From Cellulomonas triticagri (GTDB taxonomy: Bacteria > Actinomycetota > Actinomycetes > Actinomycetales > Cellulomonadaceae), in assembly GCF_003696205.1 (NCBI RefSeq), contig NZ_RFFI01000037.1, positions 1-33,585 of the forward strand: a stretch of DNA of 33,585 bases, in the 5' to 3' direction. Positions 1 through 10,094 of this stretch are shown piece by piece (position 1 is the stretch's first letter; every line of letters starts with the position of its first letter). The position numbers and the translations under genes were made by a program. Below the pieces are notes generated by a model. That model saw only the letters and a program-made list of their open reading frames with translations. It was not told the DNA's origin and did no database searches.

Positions 1-75
1 CGGGAAAGACAGCCCCTGACCGAACAACACCTCGATCTGCGCCCGCTCCTGCAGCGTCAACCTCGCACCAGCCAT
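1..75 (-). CDS. IS30-family transposase, N-terminal fragment (runs off the window)
   Basis: The minus strand from ATG at 75 opens a frame of 25 codons that continues past the window edge. It begins MAGARLTLQERAQIEVLFGQ. A short basic start, then a 'Lt..eR..Ie.l...G.s' pattern, is typical of the N-terminal helix-turn-helix of IS30-type transposases, which binds the element's ends. The catalytic DDE core would lie outside the window, so it is not known whether the gene is intact. Its codons (TTG, GGT, TCT) are less GC-biased at the third position than those of neighbouring genes, which fits a mobile origin. The family call rests only on these 25 residues. Confidence 0.6.
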   Translation of the reverse strand, partial: MAGARLTLQERAQIEVLFGQGLSFP

Positions 76-122
76 GCCACGCACCCTCTCGATGAGGACC
101 ACGTTGCAACAACCACCTGACG
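76..122. mobile_element. Candidate terminal region of the IS30-like element
   Basis: This short leader lies between the transposase start and host DNA. It holds the palindrome GTTGCAAC at 103-110 inside an AT-richer segment, at the distance where IS30 elements keep their terminal inverted repeat. The other end lies outside the window, so neither the repeat nor a target duplication can be confirmed, and the boundary near 122 is a guess. Confidence 0.3.
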
Positions 123-180
123 CCAAGGCTGCGAAACCCGCACCTGCTGACCACTCGACGCCTCGGCGCCGCGAGGTCGC

Positions 181-212
181 GGGTGGGTGCGGGTGCGGGT
201 GGGTGCGTGGGG
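181..212 (+). repeat. G-tract array with potential to form a G-quadruplex
   Basis: Six runs of three or four G (181-183, 185-187, 191-193, 197-199, 201-203, 209-212) are separated by loops of 1-5 bases, which meets the usual G3N1-7 rule for a quadruplex. The tract abuts the stop codon of the Fe-S oxidoreductase (213-215). It is G-rich on the strand that is the template for that gene, so its mRNA would end in a C-rich tail. It could slow RNA polymerase and help end the transcript, since no ordinary hairpin is seen here. That role is inference. Confidence 0.5.
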
Positions 213-2456
<2,244 letters not shown>

Positions 2457-2462
2457 GTCGTC

Positions 2463-2468
2463 ACGGTA
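2463..2468 (-). promoter_or_regulatory. -10 element for leaderless Fe-S oxidoreductase mRNA
   Basis: On the minus strand TACCGT is followed by six bases (GACGAC) and then the GTG start at 2456. Six to seven bases from a -10 hexamer is where transcription starts, so the mRNA should begin at the start codon. The same spacing recurs at six other genes in this window. No good -35 is seen. Confidence 0.5.
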
Positions 2469-2762
2469 GTCGGCGGGGGTCGGGCGACCCGCGGCCGGAG
2501 GTCCCGGGCGGGGTGGGTGACGTCCCTCACCAGGACGAAGGTCGACCAACCCTTGATAGAGTTCTGGTAATCCCCGACGACCCCGGTCGACGCGTGCCCG
2601 GGGGCCTGGCGGCCCGCGGACCCACGTCGCCGTCGCTCGGGCGTACCTGCCCACGACTGACAACTCCACGACTGCCGGCCGCAGCCGACCCCGCGCACCA
2701 GCGCGGCGGGTGCCCGTCGGCCTGACCGACCGACCACCCGCCCACGACAGGACGGAGCGGAC
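2469..2762. promoter_or_regulatory. Divergent intergenic region, putative mrp promoter and long leader
   Basis: About 290 bases hold no gene. An AT-rich island at 2553-2571 stands out. It includes TAGAGT at 2557-2562, a fair -10 hexamer for the plus strand, and a GGTCGACC palindrome just upstream (2540-2547). If the mrp transcript starts near 2570, it carries a leader of about 190 bases. I recognise no known riboswitch in it. The GGACGGAG at 2750-2757 is the ribosome binding site for mrpA. Confidence 0.35.
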
Positions 2763-5700
2763 GTGCTGCAGCTCCTCGCGGTGCACCTCGTCGCTGCCCT
2801 GGTCGCGCCCGCGCTCGTCGCGTGGATCGGCCGCAAGGCGTTCTGGGTGCTCGCGCTCGCCCCCGCGTCGGCGGCGGTGTGGGCGCTCTCCCTCACCGGG
2901 GAGGTGATGGACGGCCGGGGCCCGGTGCAGTCCGTCGCCTGGATCCCCGGCCTCGGCATCGAGCTCTCGTTCCGGCTGGACACGCTGTCCTGGCTGATGA
3001 CGCTGCTCGTGGGCGGGGTCGGCGCGATCGTGCTGGTCTACTGCTCGGCGTACTTCAAGGCCGGGGCGAGCGGGCTCGGGCGGTTCAGCGCCGTGCTCAC
3101 CGCCTTCGCCGGGGTCATGCTCGGCCTCGTCACCGCCGACGACACGCTGCTGCTGTTCATGTTCTGGGAGCTGACCACGGTCTTCTCCTACCTGCTCATC
3201 GGGCACTACCACGAGCGCAAGGCCAGCCGCCGGGCGGCGATGCAGGCCATCCTGGTCACCACGGCGGGCGGCCTGACGATGCTGGTCGGGGTCGTGCTGA
3301 TCGGCGAGGCCGCCGGGACCTACTCGCTGTCCGCGACGCTCGCGGACCCGCCGCACTCGGCGGCCGTGACCGCCGGGGTGGTGTGCCTGCTGATCGGCGC
3401 GGCGAGCAAGGCCGCGCTCATCCCGATGCACTTCTGGCTCCCCGCCGCGATGGCCGCGCCGACGCCGGTGTCCGCGTACCTGCACGCCGCCGCGATGGTG
3501 AAGGCGGGCGTCTACCTGGTCGCGCGGTTCGCCCCGGCGTACTCCGACCTGTCGGCCTGGCGCTGGATGGTGGTGCTGCTCGGCGGCGGCACCCTGCTGC
3601 TCGGTGGCTACCGCGCGCTGCGGCAGCACGACCTCAAGCTGGTCCTCGCGTTCGGCACGGTCAGCCAGCTCGGCCTGATCATCCTGCTCGTCGGCTACGG
3701 CACCCGGGCGACCGCCCTGGCGGGCCTGGCCATGATCGGCGCGCACGCGATGTTCAAGGCGGCGCTGTTCCTCGTCGTCGGCGTCGTGGACGCCGCGGCC
3801 GGCACCCGCGACCTGCGCCGGCTGTCCGGCGTCGGGCGCGCCCTGCCGGTGACCGCCCTCGCGGGCGGCCTCGCGACGCTGTCGATGATCGGCGCCCCGC
3901 CCTTCGCGGGCTACGTCGCCAAGGAGGCCGCGCTCGAGGCGCTGGTGCACGAGGGCGACCCGATGGGTCTCGTCGTCCTGGTGCTCGTGGCGGTCGGCTC
4001 CGCGCTGACCGTGGCGTACGGCCTGCGGCTGTGGTGGGGCGCGTTCGCCACCAAGCCCGTGCTGTCGCCCAACGCCGTCAAGGCGATCACCGCCGCCAAG
4101 GACGCGCGCTACGCCGCCGAGGACAAGGCCGCGAAGGACCTGCCGGAGCCCGTCGCCACCTGCGACGACGACCGCGCGGACCCGGCACCGGTCGGCCGCC
4201 CGTCGCTGCTGCTGGTGTGGCCCGCGATGCTGCTGGCGGTCCTCGGCCTGGCCGTCGCGCTGCTGCCGAACCTGGGCGAGCAGCTGCTCGCGCCGCACGC
4301 GGACGCCTACCCGGTCGGCGAGGCCGGGCACCTGGTGCTGTGGGGCGGGTTCACGCCCGTGCTGGCGATCACGGTGGCCGTCCTCGGGGTCGGTGCGCTG
4401 CTGTTCGTGGTGCGCGGACCGGTCGAGGCCCTGCAGGCCCGTGCCCCGCACCTGCCCGAGGCCGACCGCGTGTACCGCCGGTTCATGCGCAAGCTCGACG
4501 ACCTGGCGGCCGACGTCACCGCGATCACCCAGCGCGGTTCGCTGCCGGTCTACCTCGGCGTCATCCTCGTGGTGTTCGTCGCCACGGTCGGCGTCCCGCT
4601 GGTGGCGTTCACGCAGCTGCCCACCGACGTCCGGCTCTGGGACCGCCCGGCGCAGCTCGTCATCGGCGCGTTCGTCGCGGTCGCGGCGGTGCTGGTCGCG
4701 CGGGCGCGCCGCCGCCTCAAGGCCGTGATCCTCATGGGCGTCGGCGGCTACGGCGTCGCCGCGCTGTTCCTGCTGCACGGCGCCCCCGACCTCGCGCTCA
4801 CGCAGGTGCTGGTCGAGACGGTCACGCTCGTGGTGTTCGTCCTGGTCATGCGGCGGCTCCCCCCGTACTTCTCGGACCGCCCGCTGGTCGGGTCGCGCTA
4901 CATCCGCCTGGCCATCGCGCTGGCCGTCGGCCTGACCGTCGGCGCGCTCGCGCTGATCGTGCCCGGCGCGCGCGTGCACGACCCGGTGTCCGTGGACTTC
5001 GCCGAGGAGGCGTACGCCTTCGGCGGCGGCAAGAACATCGTCAACGTCACCCTGGTCGACATCCGCGCCTGGGACACGATGGGCGAGATCTCGGTGCTGC
5101 TGGTCGCGGCCACGGGTGTCGCGTCGCTGGTGTTCCTGCGCCGCCGCTCCGGGGCGATCTTCCGGGCGGGCGACGCCCCCGAGTCCCGCCAGGTGTGGGG
5201 TGGCGGGGACGACCCGCTCGCCCAGCTGCGCAAGCCGGTGACCACGCGGCCCGCCTACCAGTCGCGCGAGTGGCTGCGCGCGGGTCGCACCCTGGCCCCG
5301 CGCCGCCGGTCCGTCGTCTTCGAGGTCGTCGTCCGGCTGCTGTTCCACACGATGATCGTGTACTCGCTGTTCCTGCTGTTCTCGGGGCACAACGCCCCCG
5401 GCGGCGGGTTCGCGGCGGGCCTGGTGACCGGCATCGCGCTGATCGTGCGGTACCTCGCCGGCGGCCGGTACGAGCTCGGCGAGGCGGCCCCGGTGCAGCC
5501 GGGTCTGCTGCTCGGCAGCGGCCTGTTCCTGTCGGCGGGCGTCGGCCTGGGGGCCCTGCTGTTCGGCGGCAGCGTCCTGCAGTCCTGGATCATCGACGTC
5601 TCCCTGCCGCTGGTCGGGGACATCCACCTGGTCACGTCGCTGTTCTTCGACATCGGCGTCTACCTCGTGGTCGTCGGCCTGGTGCTCGACATCCTGCGCA

Positions 5701-5855
5701 GCCTCGGGGCCGAGATCGACCGGCAGTCGGAGGCCGAGGGCGAGCCCGCGGCGGTCGGCGGCGACGCCGACCCCGGCGAGGACGTCACCTTCGAGCCCGA
5801 GGTCGCCGGCCTCACGACCGGCGACGGACGCGACGAGCGGGGAGGTGCCCGGTGA
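2763..5855 (+). CDS. mrpA: Mrp Na+/H+ antiporter subunit A, fused to subunit B
   Basis: This large polytopic membrane protein of 1030 residues is the main subunit of the multi-subunit Mrp (Mnh) cation/proton antiporter, related to NuoL of complex I. The proton-channel module covers roughly residues 1-500. It contains E136 in FMFWELTT and K216 in GAASKAALIPMHFWLP, the buried Glu/Lys pair of this family. An MbhD-like (DUF4040) segment lies near 640-700 (HGAPDLALTQVLVE), and an MbhE-like part follows. From about residue 848 to 990 (FLLFSGHNAPGGGF) the sequence is an MrpB domain, so A and B are one polypeptide here; B. subtilis has them as two genes. GTG at 2763 has GGACGGAG upstream. Its TGA overlaps the mrpC start as GTGA. 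It should export Na+ and hold pH using proton motive force. Confidence 0.95.
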   Translation: MLQLLAVHLVAALVAPALVAWIGRKAFWVLALAPASAAVWALSLTGEVMDGRGPVQSVAWIPGLGIELSFRLDTLSWLMTLLVGGVGAIVLVYCSAYFKAGASGLGRFSAVLTAFAGVMLGLVTADDTLLLFMFWELTTVFSYLLIGHYHERKASRRAAMQAILVTTAGGLTMLVGVVLIGEAAGTYSLSATLADPPHSAAVTAGVVCLLIGAASKAALIPMHFWLPAAMAAPTPVSAYLHAAAMVKAGVYLVARFAPAYSDLSAWRWMVVLLGGGTLLLGGYRALRQHDLKLVLAFGTVSQLGLIILLVGYGTRATALAGLAMIGAHAMFKAALFLVVGVVDAAAGTRDLRRLSGVGRALPVTALAGGLATLSMIGAPPFAGYVAKEAALEALVHEGDPMGLVVLVLVAVGSALTVAYGLRLWWGAFATKPVLSPNAVKAITAAKDARYAAEDKAAKDLPEPVATCDDDRADPAPVGRPSLLLVWPAMLLAVLGLAVALLPNLGEQLLAPHADAYPVGEAGHLVLWGGFTPVLAITVAVLGVGALLFVVRGPVEALQARAPHLPEADRVYRRFMRKLDDLAADVTAITQRGSLPVYLGVILVVFVATVGVPLVAFTQLPTDVRLWDRPAQLVIGAFVAVAAVLVARARRRLKAVILMGVGGYGVAALFLLHGAPDLALTQVLVETVTLVVFVLVMRRLPPYFSDRPLVGSRYIRLAIALAVGLTVGALALIVPGARVHDPVSVDFAEEAYAFGGGKNIVNVTLVDIRAWDTMGEISVLLVAATGVASLVFLRRRSGAIFRAGDAPESRQVWGGGDDPLAQLRKPVTTRPAYQSREWLRAGRTLAPRRRSVVFEVVVRLLFHTMIVYSLFLLFSGHNAPGGGFAAGLVTGIALIVRYLAGGRYELGEAAPVQPGLLLGSGLFLSAGVGLGALLFGGSVLQSWIIDVSLPLVGDIHLVTSLFFDIGVYLVVVGLVLDILRSLGAEIDRQSEAEGEPAAVGGDADPGEDVTFEPEVAGLTTGDGRDERGGAR

Positions 5856-6394
5856 CCATCGACATGAGCCCCAACCTCGTCCTGGTCGGCGTGATCGTGG
5901 TCCTGGTGACCGCGGGCGTCTACCTGCTGCTCGAGCGCAGCCTGTCCCGCGTCCTGATCGGCGTCGTGCTGATCGGCAACGGCGCGAACCTGCTGTTCCT
6001 CGTCGCCGGGGGCGCCGCCGGGCGCCCGCCGATCGTCGGCCTGGAGCCCGAGGGGCGGATGAGCGACCCGCTGCCGCAGGCCATGGTGCTGACGGCCATC
6101 GTCATCACCCTCGGCATGACGGCGTTCCTGCTGGCCATGGCCTACCGGTCCTGGCAGCTGCACCAGCACGACGAGGTGCAGGACGACGTCGAGGACCGCC
6201 GGATCGCGCGCCTCGCCGCCCGCGACGAGCGCGCCTTCGAGGACGCCGACACCGAGGAGTCGACCACGACCCTCGACGAGGAGGCCGCGGAGACCCGCGA
6301 CGAGACGGACGACGGGGAACCCGTGCCCGTCCCCGCGGACGGCGCGACCGACCAGCAGAGCCACGACCGGACGACCGGGCAGGAGGACCGATGA
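5852..6394 (+). CDS. mrpC: Mrp Na+/H+ antiporter subunit C, with long acidic tail
   Basis: This NuoK-like subunit has 180 residues. Three transmembrane helices occupy about residues 5-100 (VLIGVVLIGNGANLLFL; PLPQAMVLTAIVITLGM), with the family's conserved 'DPLPQAMVLTAIVI' segment. The start GTG overlaps the mrpA stop (GTGA) and is preceded by GGGGAGG. The protein ends in about 75 residues rich in Asp, Glu, Arg and Thr that are not part of the classical fold; B. subtilis MrpC is about 113 residues. The tail is probably cytoplasmic and of unknown role. It ends in an ATGA overlap with mrpD. Confidence 0.93.
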   Translation: MTIDMSPNLVLVGVIVVLVTAGVYLLLERSLSRVLIGVVLIGNGANLLFLVAGGAAGRPPIVGLEPEGRMSDPLPQAMVLTAIVITLGMTAFLLAMAYRSWQLHQHDEVQDDVEDRRIARLAARDERAFEDADTEESTTTLDEEAAETRDETDDGEPVPVPADGATDQQSHDRTTGQEDR

Positions 6395-7977
6395 GCGAGT
6401 ACGGCTTCCTCGTCCCGCTGCCCGTCGTCGTCCCGCTGTTCGGGGCCGGGCTCGCGCTCGCCCTGTACCGGCGGCCGCGGCTGCAGCGCATCATCAGCGT
6501 CATCGCGCTGAGCATCGTCCTGGTCGTCGCCGCGACGCTGCTGGTCCTGGCCGACTCCGGCCCGATCGTCGTGGACATCGGCGGCTGGGCCGCCCCGGTC
6601 GGCATCGACCTGGTCGCGGACCGGTTGTCCTCGCTGATGCTGACCGTGTCGGCGGCCGTGACCCTGTGCGTGCAGCTGTACTCGCTGGCGCAGGGCGAGG
6701 CCGACGGCGACGAGTCCGCGCCGGTGTCGATCTACCACCCGACCTACCTGATCCTGACGGCGGGCGTCGCGAACGCGTTCCTGTCCGGGGACCTGTTCAA
6801 CATCTACGTCGGCTTCGAGATCCTGCTCGCGGCCTCCTACGTGCTGCTGACGCTCGGCGGCACGGGGGAGCGCATCCGCGCGGGCAGCATCTACGTCGTC
6901 GTCGCGCTCGTGTCGTCGCTGCTGTTCCTCATCGCCATCGCGATGATCTACGCCGCCACGGGGACGGTGAACCTCGCGCAGCTCGCCGAGCGGCTGCCGG
7001 AGATCGACGCGGACGTGCGGCTGCTGCTGCAGGTGCTGCTGCTGCTCGCGTTCGGCATCAAGGCGGCGATCTTCCCGCTGTCCGCGTGGCTGCCGGACTC
7101 GTACCCGACGGCGCCCGCGCCGGTCACCGCGGTGTTCGCGGGCCTGCTCACCAAGGTCGGCGTCTACGCGATCATCCGCACCCAGACGCTGCTGTTCCCC
7201 GAGGGCCGGATGGACGACGTCCTCATGTGGGCGGCGCTGGCCACGATGGTGGTCGGCATCCTCGGCGCGGTCGCGCAGGACGACCTCAAACGACTCCTGT
7301 CGTTCACGCTGGTCAGTCACATCGGCTACATGATCTTCGGCATCGCCCTGGCCTCCGAGACCGGGTGGGCCGCCGCGATCTACTACGTGGCGCACCACAT
7401 CATCGTGCAGACCGGCCTGTTCCTGGTGGCGGGGCTGATCGAACGGCGGGGCGGGTCCACGTCGCTCGACTCCCTCGGCGGCCTGGCCAAGATCGCCCCC
7501 GTGCTGGCGGTGCTGTTCTTCATCCCGGCGATGAACCTCGGCGGCATCCCGCCGCTGTCCGGGTTCCTCGGCAAGGTCGGGCTGCTGCAGGCGGGCGTGC
7601 AGGACGGCTCGGCGCTCGCCCTGACCCTGGTGGTCGGTGGCGTCGTGACGTCGCTGCTCACCCTGTACGCCCTGATCAAGGCGTGGAACAAGGCGTTCTG
7701 GCAGACGCCGCCGGAGCCGCTGCCGGAGCGGACGCTGCCCAAGGGCATGGTCCTGCCCGCCGGTGCGCTGGTCGTGCTCGGCCTCGCGCTGACGTTCGGC
7801 GCCGGTCCGCTGTACGGCTACGCCGAGCGGGCGTCGCAGGCGCTGTCCGACCGGTCCACCTACGTCACCGCCGTGCTGCCGCAGGGCGGGCGGGGCGCGG
7901 GCGAGTCCGTCGACGCGACCCGCGAGGCGGAGTCCGAGGCGACCCCGACCGCCGTCGCGACCGGGGAGGAGGGCTGA
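6391..7977 (+). CDS. mrpD: Mrp Na+/H+ antiporter subunit D
   Basis: This is the second large NuoL/M/N-like channel subunit, 528 residues, with about 14 transmembrane helices. E143 in YVGFEILLAASY and K224 in AFGIKAAIFPLSAWLPDSYP are the Glu/Lys pair expected in the proton path. The HH motif region (VAHHIIVQTGLFLVAGLIE) and PPLSGFLGK are also typical. The last 40 residues are hydrophilic and Glu/Thr-rich, again longer than in firmicute homologues. ATG at 6391 overlaps the mrpC stop as ATGA and sits behind AGGAGG, so translation is coupled. It assembles with MrpA and C in the membrane. Confidence 0.95.
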   Translation: MSEYGFLVPLPVVVPLFGAGLALALYRRPRLQRIISVIALSIVLVVAATLLVLADSGPIVVDIGGWAAPVGIDLVADRLSSLMLTVSAAVTLCVQLYSLAQGEADGDESAPVSIYHPTYLILTAGVANAFLSGDLFNIYVGFEILLAASYVLLTLGGTGERIRAGSIYVVVALVSSLLFLIAIAMIYAATGTVNLAQLAERLPEIDADVRLLLQVLLLLAFGIKAAIFPLSAWLPDSYPTAPAPVTAVFAGLLTKVGVYAIIRTQTLLFPEGRMDDVLMWAALATMVVGILGAVAQDDLKRLLSFTLVSHIGYMIFGIALASETGWAAAIYYVAHHIIVQTGLFLVAGLIERRGGSTSLDSLGGLAKIAPVLAVLFFIPAMNLGGIPPLSGFLGKVGLLQAGVQDGSALALTLVVGGVVTSLLTLYALIKAWNKAFWQTPPEPLPERTLPKGMVLPAGALVVLGLALTFGAGPLYGYAERASQALSDRSTYVTAVLPQGGRGAGESVDATREAESEATPTAVATGEEG

Positions 7978-8564
7978 TGATGAGCCTGCACCCGCGCAAG
8001 CGCCGCCTGGCCGCGCAGTGGCCCACGGTCGTCTGGCTCGTCGTGGTCTGGGTCCTGCTGTGGGGCGACCTGTCGTTCGGCAACGTCATCGCGGGCACGG
8101 TCGTGGCGGTCGCCGTCACGGGCCTGCTGCGGATGACGCCCGTCGACTTCCACGGCCGGCTGCACCCCTGGGGCCTCGTCGTGCTCGTCGCCCGGTTCGC
8201 CTGGGACCTGCTGCACGCCTCCGTCGAGGTGTCCTGGGTGGCCCTGCGCCCCCGGCACACCCCGCGCGGCGCCGTCATCGGCGTGCAGCTGCGCAACCAC
8301 TCCGACCTGTACCTGACGATCACCGCCGAGCTCTGCTCGCTGGTGCCGGGGTCGCTCGTCGTCGAGGCGCACCGGCTCACCGGGATGCTCTACCTGCACG
8401 TCCTGGACGTCGAGCAGTCCGGCGGCGTCGAGGCAGCCCGCAAGACCGTCCTCGACCAGGAGGAGCGGGTGCTACGCGCGTTCGCCTCCGACGACGAGCT
8501 GCGCGCCGCGGGCCTCGACCCGCACCCCCGCCGCTCGGCCCGACGCGCGGAGGTGCGCGCATGA
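7977..8564 (+). CDS. mrpE: Mrp Na+/H+ antiporter subunit E
   Basis: This small membrane subunit has 195 residues. Two or three hydrophobic segments lie in the first 85 residues, followed by the conserved soluble part with GAVIGVQLRNHSDLYLTITAE and SLVPGSLVVEAH, which are diagnostic for MrpE (MnhE). Two ATGs lie in tandem at 7977 and 7980; the first overlaps the mrpD stop TGA by one base and the GGGGAGGAGGG upstream serves either. MrpE is needed for complex assembly in other bacteria. The protein is about 35 residues longer than B. subtilis MrpE, the excess being at the C-terminus. Confidence 0.93.
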   Translation: MMSLHPRKRRLAAQWPTVVWLVVVWVLLWGDLSFGNVIAGTVVAVAVTGLLRMTPVDFHGRLHPWGLVVLVARFAWDLLHASVEVSWVALRPRHTPRGAVIGVQLRNHSDLYLTITAELCSLVPGSLVVEAHRLTGMLYLHVLDVEQSGGVEAARKTVLDQEERVLRAFASDDELRAAGLDPHPRRSARRAEVRA

Positions 8565-9106
8565 CCGTCGTCCTGCTGATCTGCGCGGCGCTGCTGACCG
8601 TCGCCGGGGTGCTCGCGCTCATCCGCGCCGAGCGCGGCCCGTCGATGCTCGACCGGACGGTCGCGCTCGACATCGTCGTGACCGTCGTGGTCGCAGCGGT
8701 CGCCCTGTACGCGGCCGCCGAGCGGCGCACCGACGTCGTGCCGATCCTCGTGGTGCTGTCGCTCGTCGGGTTCGTGGGCTCCGTGACGATCTCCCGGTTC
8801 GCCTCCGTCGAGCCCGAGGGCGAGGGCCGCGTGCGGTCCCGCGAGGAGATCGCCCAGGAGGAGGCGGAGCGCATCCGCGCCGAGGAGGAGGCCGAGCGGG
8901 CCCGCCGGGCGCGCCGCGCGAAGGAGGCCGAGGTCGCGCACCCTGACGCGGAGCCCGTCGCCCCGGTCGAGGCGCGCCGCGAGGAGGAGTCCGCCGGCCA
9001 CGCCGCGGACGCCCAGGCCTCGAGCGCCGAGGTCCCCCACGACGACGACCGCGCCGAGCACGACGGCACCGAGCACGACCGTACCGACGAGGGGAGCACC
9101 CGATGA
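8561..9106 (+). CDS. mrpF: Mrp Na+/H+ antiporter subunit F, with Glu/Arg-rich extension
   Basis: The core of about 85 residues matches MrpF: three hydrophobic helices with IRAERGPSMLDRTVALDIV and LSLVGFVGSVTISRF. The remaining 95 or so residues have no counterpart in the typical 90-residue MrpF. They start as a Glu/Arg-rich probable long helix (residues about 93-130) and end in an acidic, His/Asp-rich stretch. Frame, codon bias and the ATGA overlaps at both ends (mrpE and mrpG) show that the extension is really translated. Its function is unknown; a cytoplasmic docking or pH-sensing role is only a guess. Confidence 0.92.
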   Translation: MTVVLLICAALLTVAGVLALIRAERGPSMLDRTVALDIVVTVVVAAVALYAAAERRTDVVPILVVLSLVGFVGSVTISRFASVEPEGEGRVRSREEIAQEEAERIRAEEEAERARRARRAKEAEVAHPDAEPVAPVEARREEESAGHAADAQASSAEVPHDDDRAEHDGTEHDRTDEGSTR

Positions 9107-9519
9107 GCTGGGACACCGTCGCCGACGTCGTCGCGTCGATCTGCCTGATCGGCGGGGCGCTGCTCGCGTTCGCCGCCGGGGTGGGCGTCCTGAGGTTCCC
9201 CGACCTGCTGTCGCGGATGCACGCCGGCACCAAGCCGCAGGTGCTCGGGCTGATCCTCGTGCTCATCGGGCTGTCGCTGCGGCTGCGGTCCGGCGGCGCC
9301 GTGTGGGCGCTCGTGCTCGTCGCGCTGTTCCAGATGCTCACCGCCCCGGTGGCCGCGCACCTGGTCGGCCGCGCCGGGTACCGCACGGGCAAGGTCCGCC
9401 GCGACCTGCTCGTGGTCGACGAGCTCACCGACGCGCAGGCGCGCGCCGCCACCCGCGACGACGCCGACCTGCCGCGCAACGACGCCCCCGAGGAGACGAC
9501 GGACGCCGAGCGCCGCTGA
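9103..9519 (+). CDS. mrpG: Mrp Na+/H+ antiporter subunit G
   Basis: The last gene of the operon encodes 138 residues with three transmembrane helices. The family segment GVLRFPDLLSRMHAGTKPQV is intact, as is LTAPVAAHLVGRAGY. About 30 hydrophilic residues follow, ending in EETTDAERR. ATG at 9103 overlaps the mrpF stop. All seven functional modules A-G are therefore present in six genes in the standard order A(B)-C-D-E-F-G, so the antiporter should be functional. Confidence 0.93.
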   Translation: MSWDTVADVVASICLIGGALLAFAAGVGVLRFPDLLSRMHAGTKPQVLGLILVLIGLSLRLRSGGAVWALVLVALFQMLTAPVAAHLVGRAGYRTGKVRRDLLVVDELTDAQARAATRDDADLPRNDAPEETTDAERR

Positions 9520-9548
9520 GCCCTCGACCCTCGACCTCGCGGTCGCCC

Positions 9549-9571
9549 CGGGTGCACGATGGAGGCACCCG
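9549..9571 (+). terminator. Short hairpin after the mrp operon
   Basis: CGGGTGC (9549-9555) pairs with GCACCCG (9565-9571) across a nine-base loop, 30 bases after the mrpG stop. There is no T-run, as is usual in actinobacteria. CACGAT inside the loop region could be the -10 of the next gene, so this may be a terminator, part of a promoter, or both. Confidence 0.35.
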
Positions 9572-9587
9572 AGTCGAGGAGGACCCC

Positions 9588-10073
9588 GTGGCCGTCGCCA
9601 GCAGCGTGCACCCGTTCCTGTGGTTCGACGACCAGGCCGAGCAGGCGGCCGCGCTGTACACCTCCCTGGTGCCGAACTCCCGGGTGACCGCGACCAGCAC
9701 CTACCCGGAGGGCTCGCCCGGCGGCGTCGCGGGGTCGGTCATGTCGGTGTCGTTCGAGCTCGACGGGCTGCCGGTCGAGGCGCTGAACGCCGGACCGGAG
9801 GTCCGGTTCACCGAGGCGTTCTCCTTCCACGTCTCGGTGGTCACGCAGGACGAGGTCGACGCGCTGTGGGACGGGCTGATCGCCGGCGGCGGCGAGCCGT
9901 CGCAGTGCGGGTGGCTCAAGGACCGGTTCGGCCTGTCCTGGCAGATCGTGCCGAAGACGCTGGACGAGCTGCTGGGCGACCCCGATCCGGAGCGCGCCGG
10001 GCGCGCGATGCGGGCGATGCTGGGCATGCAGAAGCTCGACGTCGCCGCGCTGCGGGCCGCCGCCGACGGCTGA
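9588..10073 (+). CDS. VOC-superfamily PhnB-like protein
   Basis: This small soluble protein has 161 residues with the paired beta-alpha-beta-beta-beta modules of the vicinal oxygen chelate fold. HPFLWFDDQAEQAAALYTSL at the start and CGWLKDRFGLSWQIVP near residue 110 are hallmarks of the PhnB / '3-demethylubiquinone-9 3-methyltransferase' Pfam group, whose members mostly have no proven reaction. GTG at 9588 is chosen because GAGGAGG lies at 9576-9582 and the conserved fold begins eight codons in. Enzyme, metal and substrate cannot be named from the sequence. It follows the mrp operon but need not belong to it. Confidence 0.85.
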   Translation: MAVASSVHPFLWFDDQAEQAAALYTSLVPNSRVTATSTYPEGSPGGVAGSVMSVSFELDGLPVEALNAGPEVRFTEAFSFHVSVVTQDEVDALWDGLIAGGGEPSQCGWLKDRFGLSWQIVPKTLDELLGDPDPERAGRAMRAMLGMQKLDVAALRAAADG

Positions 10074-10082
10074 CGGAGCACC

Positions 10083-10088
10083 TACCCT
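10083..10088 (+). promoter_or_regulatory. -10 element for leaderless thioesterase mRNA
   Basis: TACCCT is followed by six bases (GGGGGC) and then the GTG start at 10095. No Shine-Dalgarno sequence lies before the start. The identical TACCCT plus six-base arrangement precedes the LacI-type gene at 18460. Confidence 0.6.
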
Positions 10089-10094
10089 GGGGGC

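Noticed and set aside
2570..2762. Riboswitch in the mrp leader
   Set aside because: The long leader and the Na+/H+ function made this tempting, but I see no conserved element of a known Na+, c-di-AMP or pH-responsive RNA.
2457..5627. Reading frame without stops running for over 3 kb antisense to mrpA, in frame with the Fe-S oxidoreductase
   Set aside because: It is the mirror of the GC-rich mrpA codons: the translation is Arg/His/Gln/Asp-rich without hydrophobic or domain pattern. The real gene starts at 2456.
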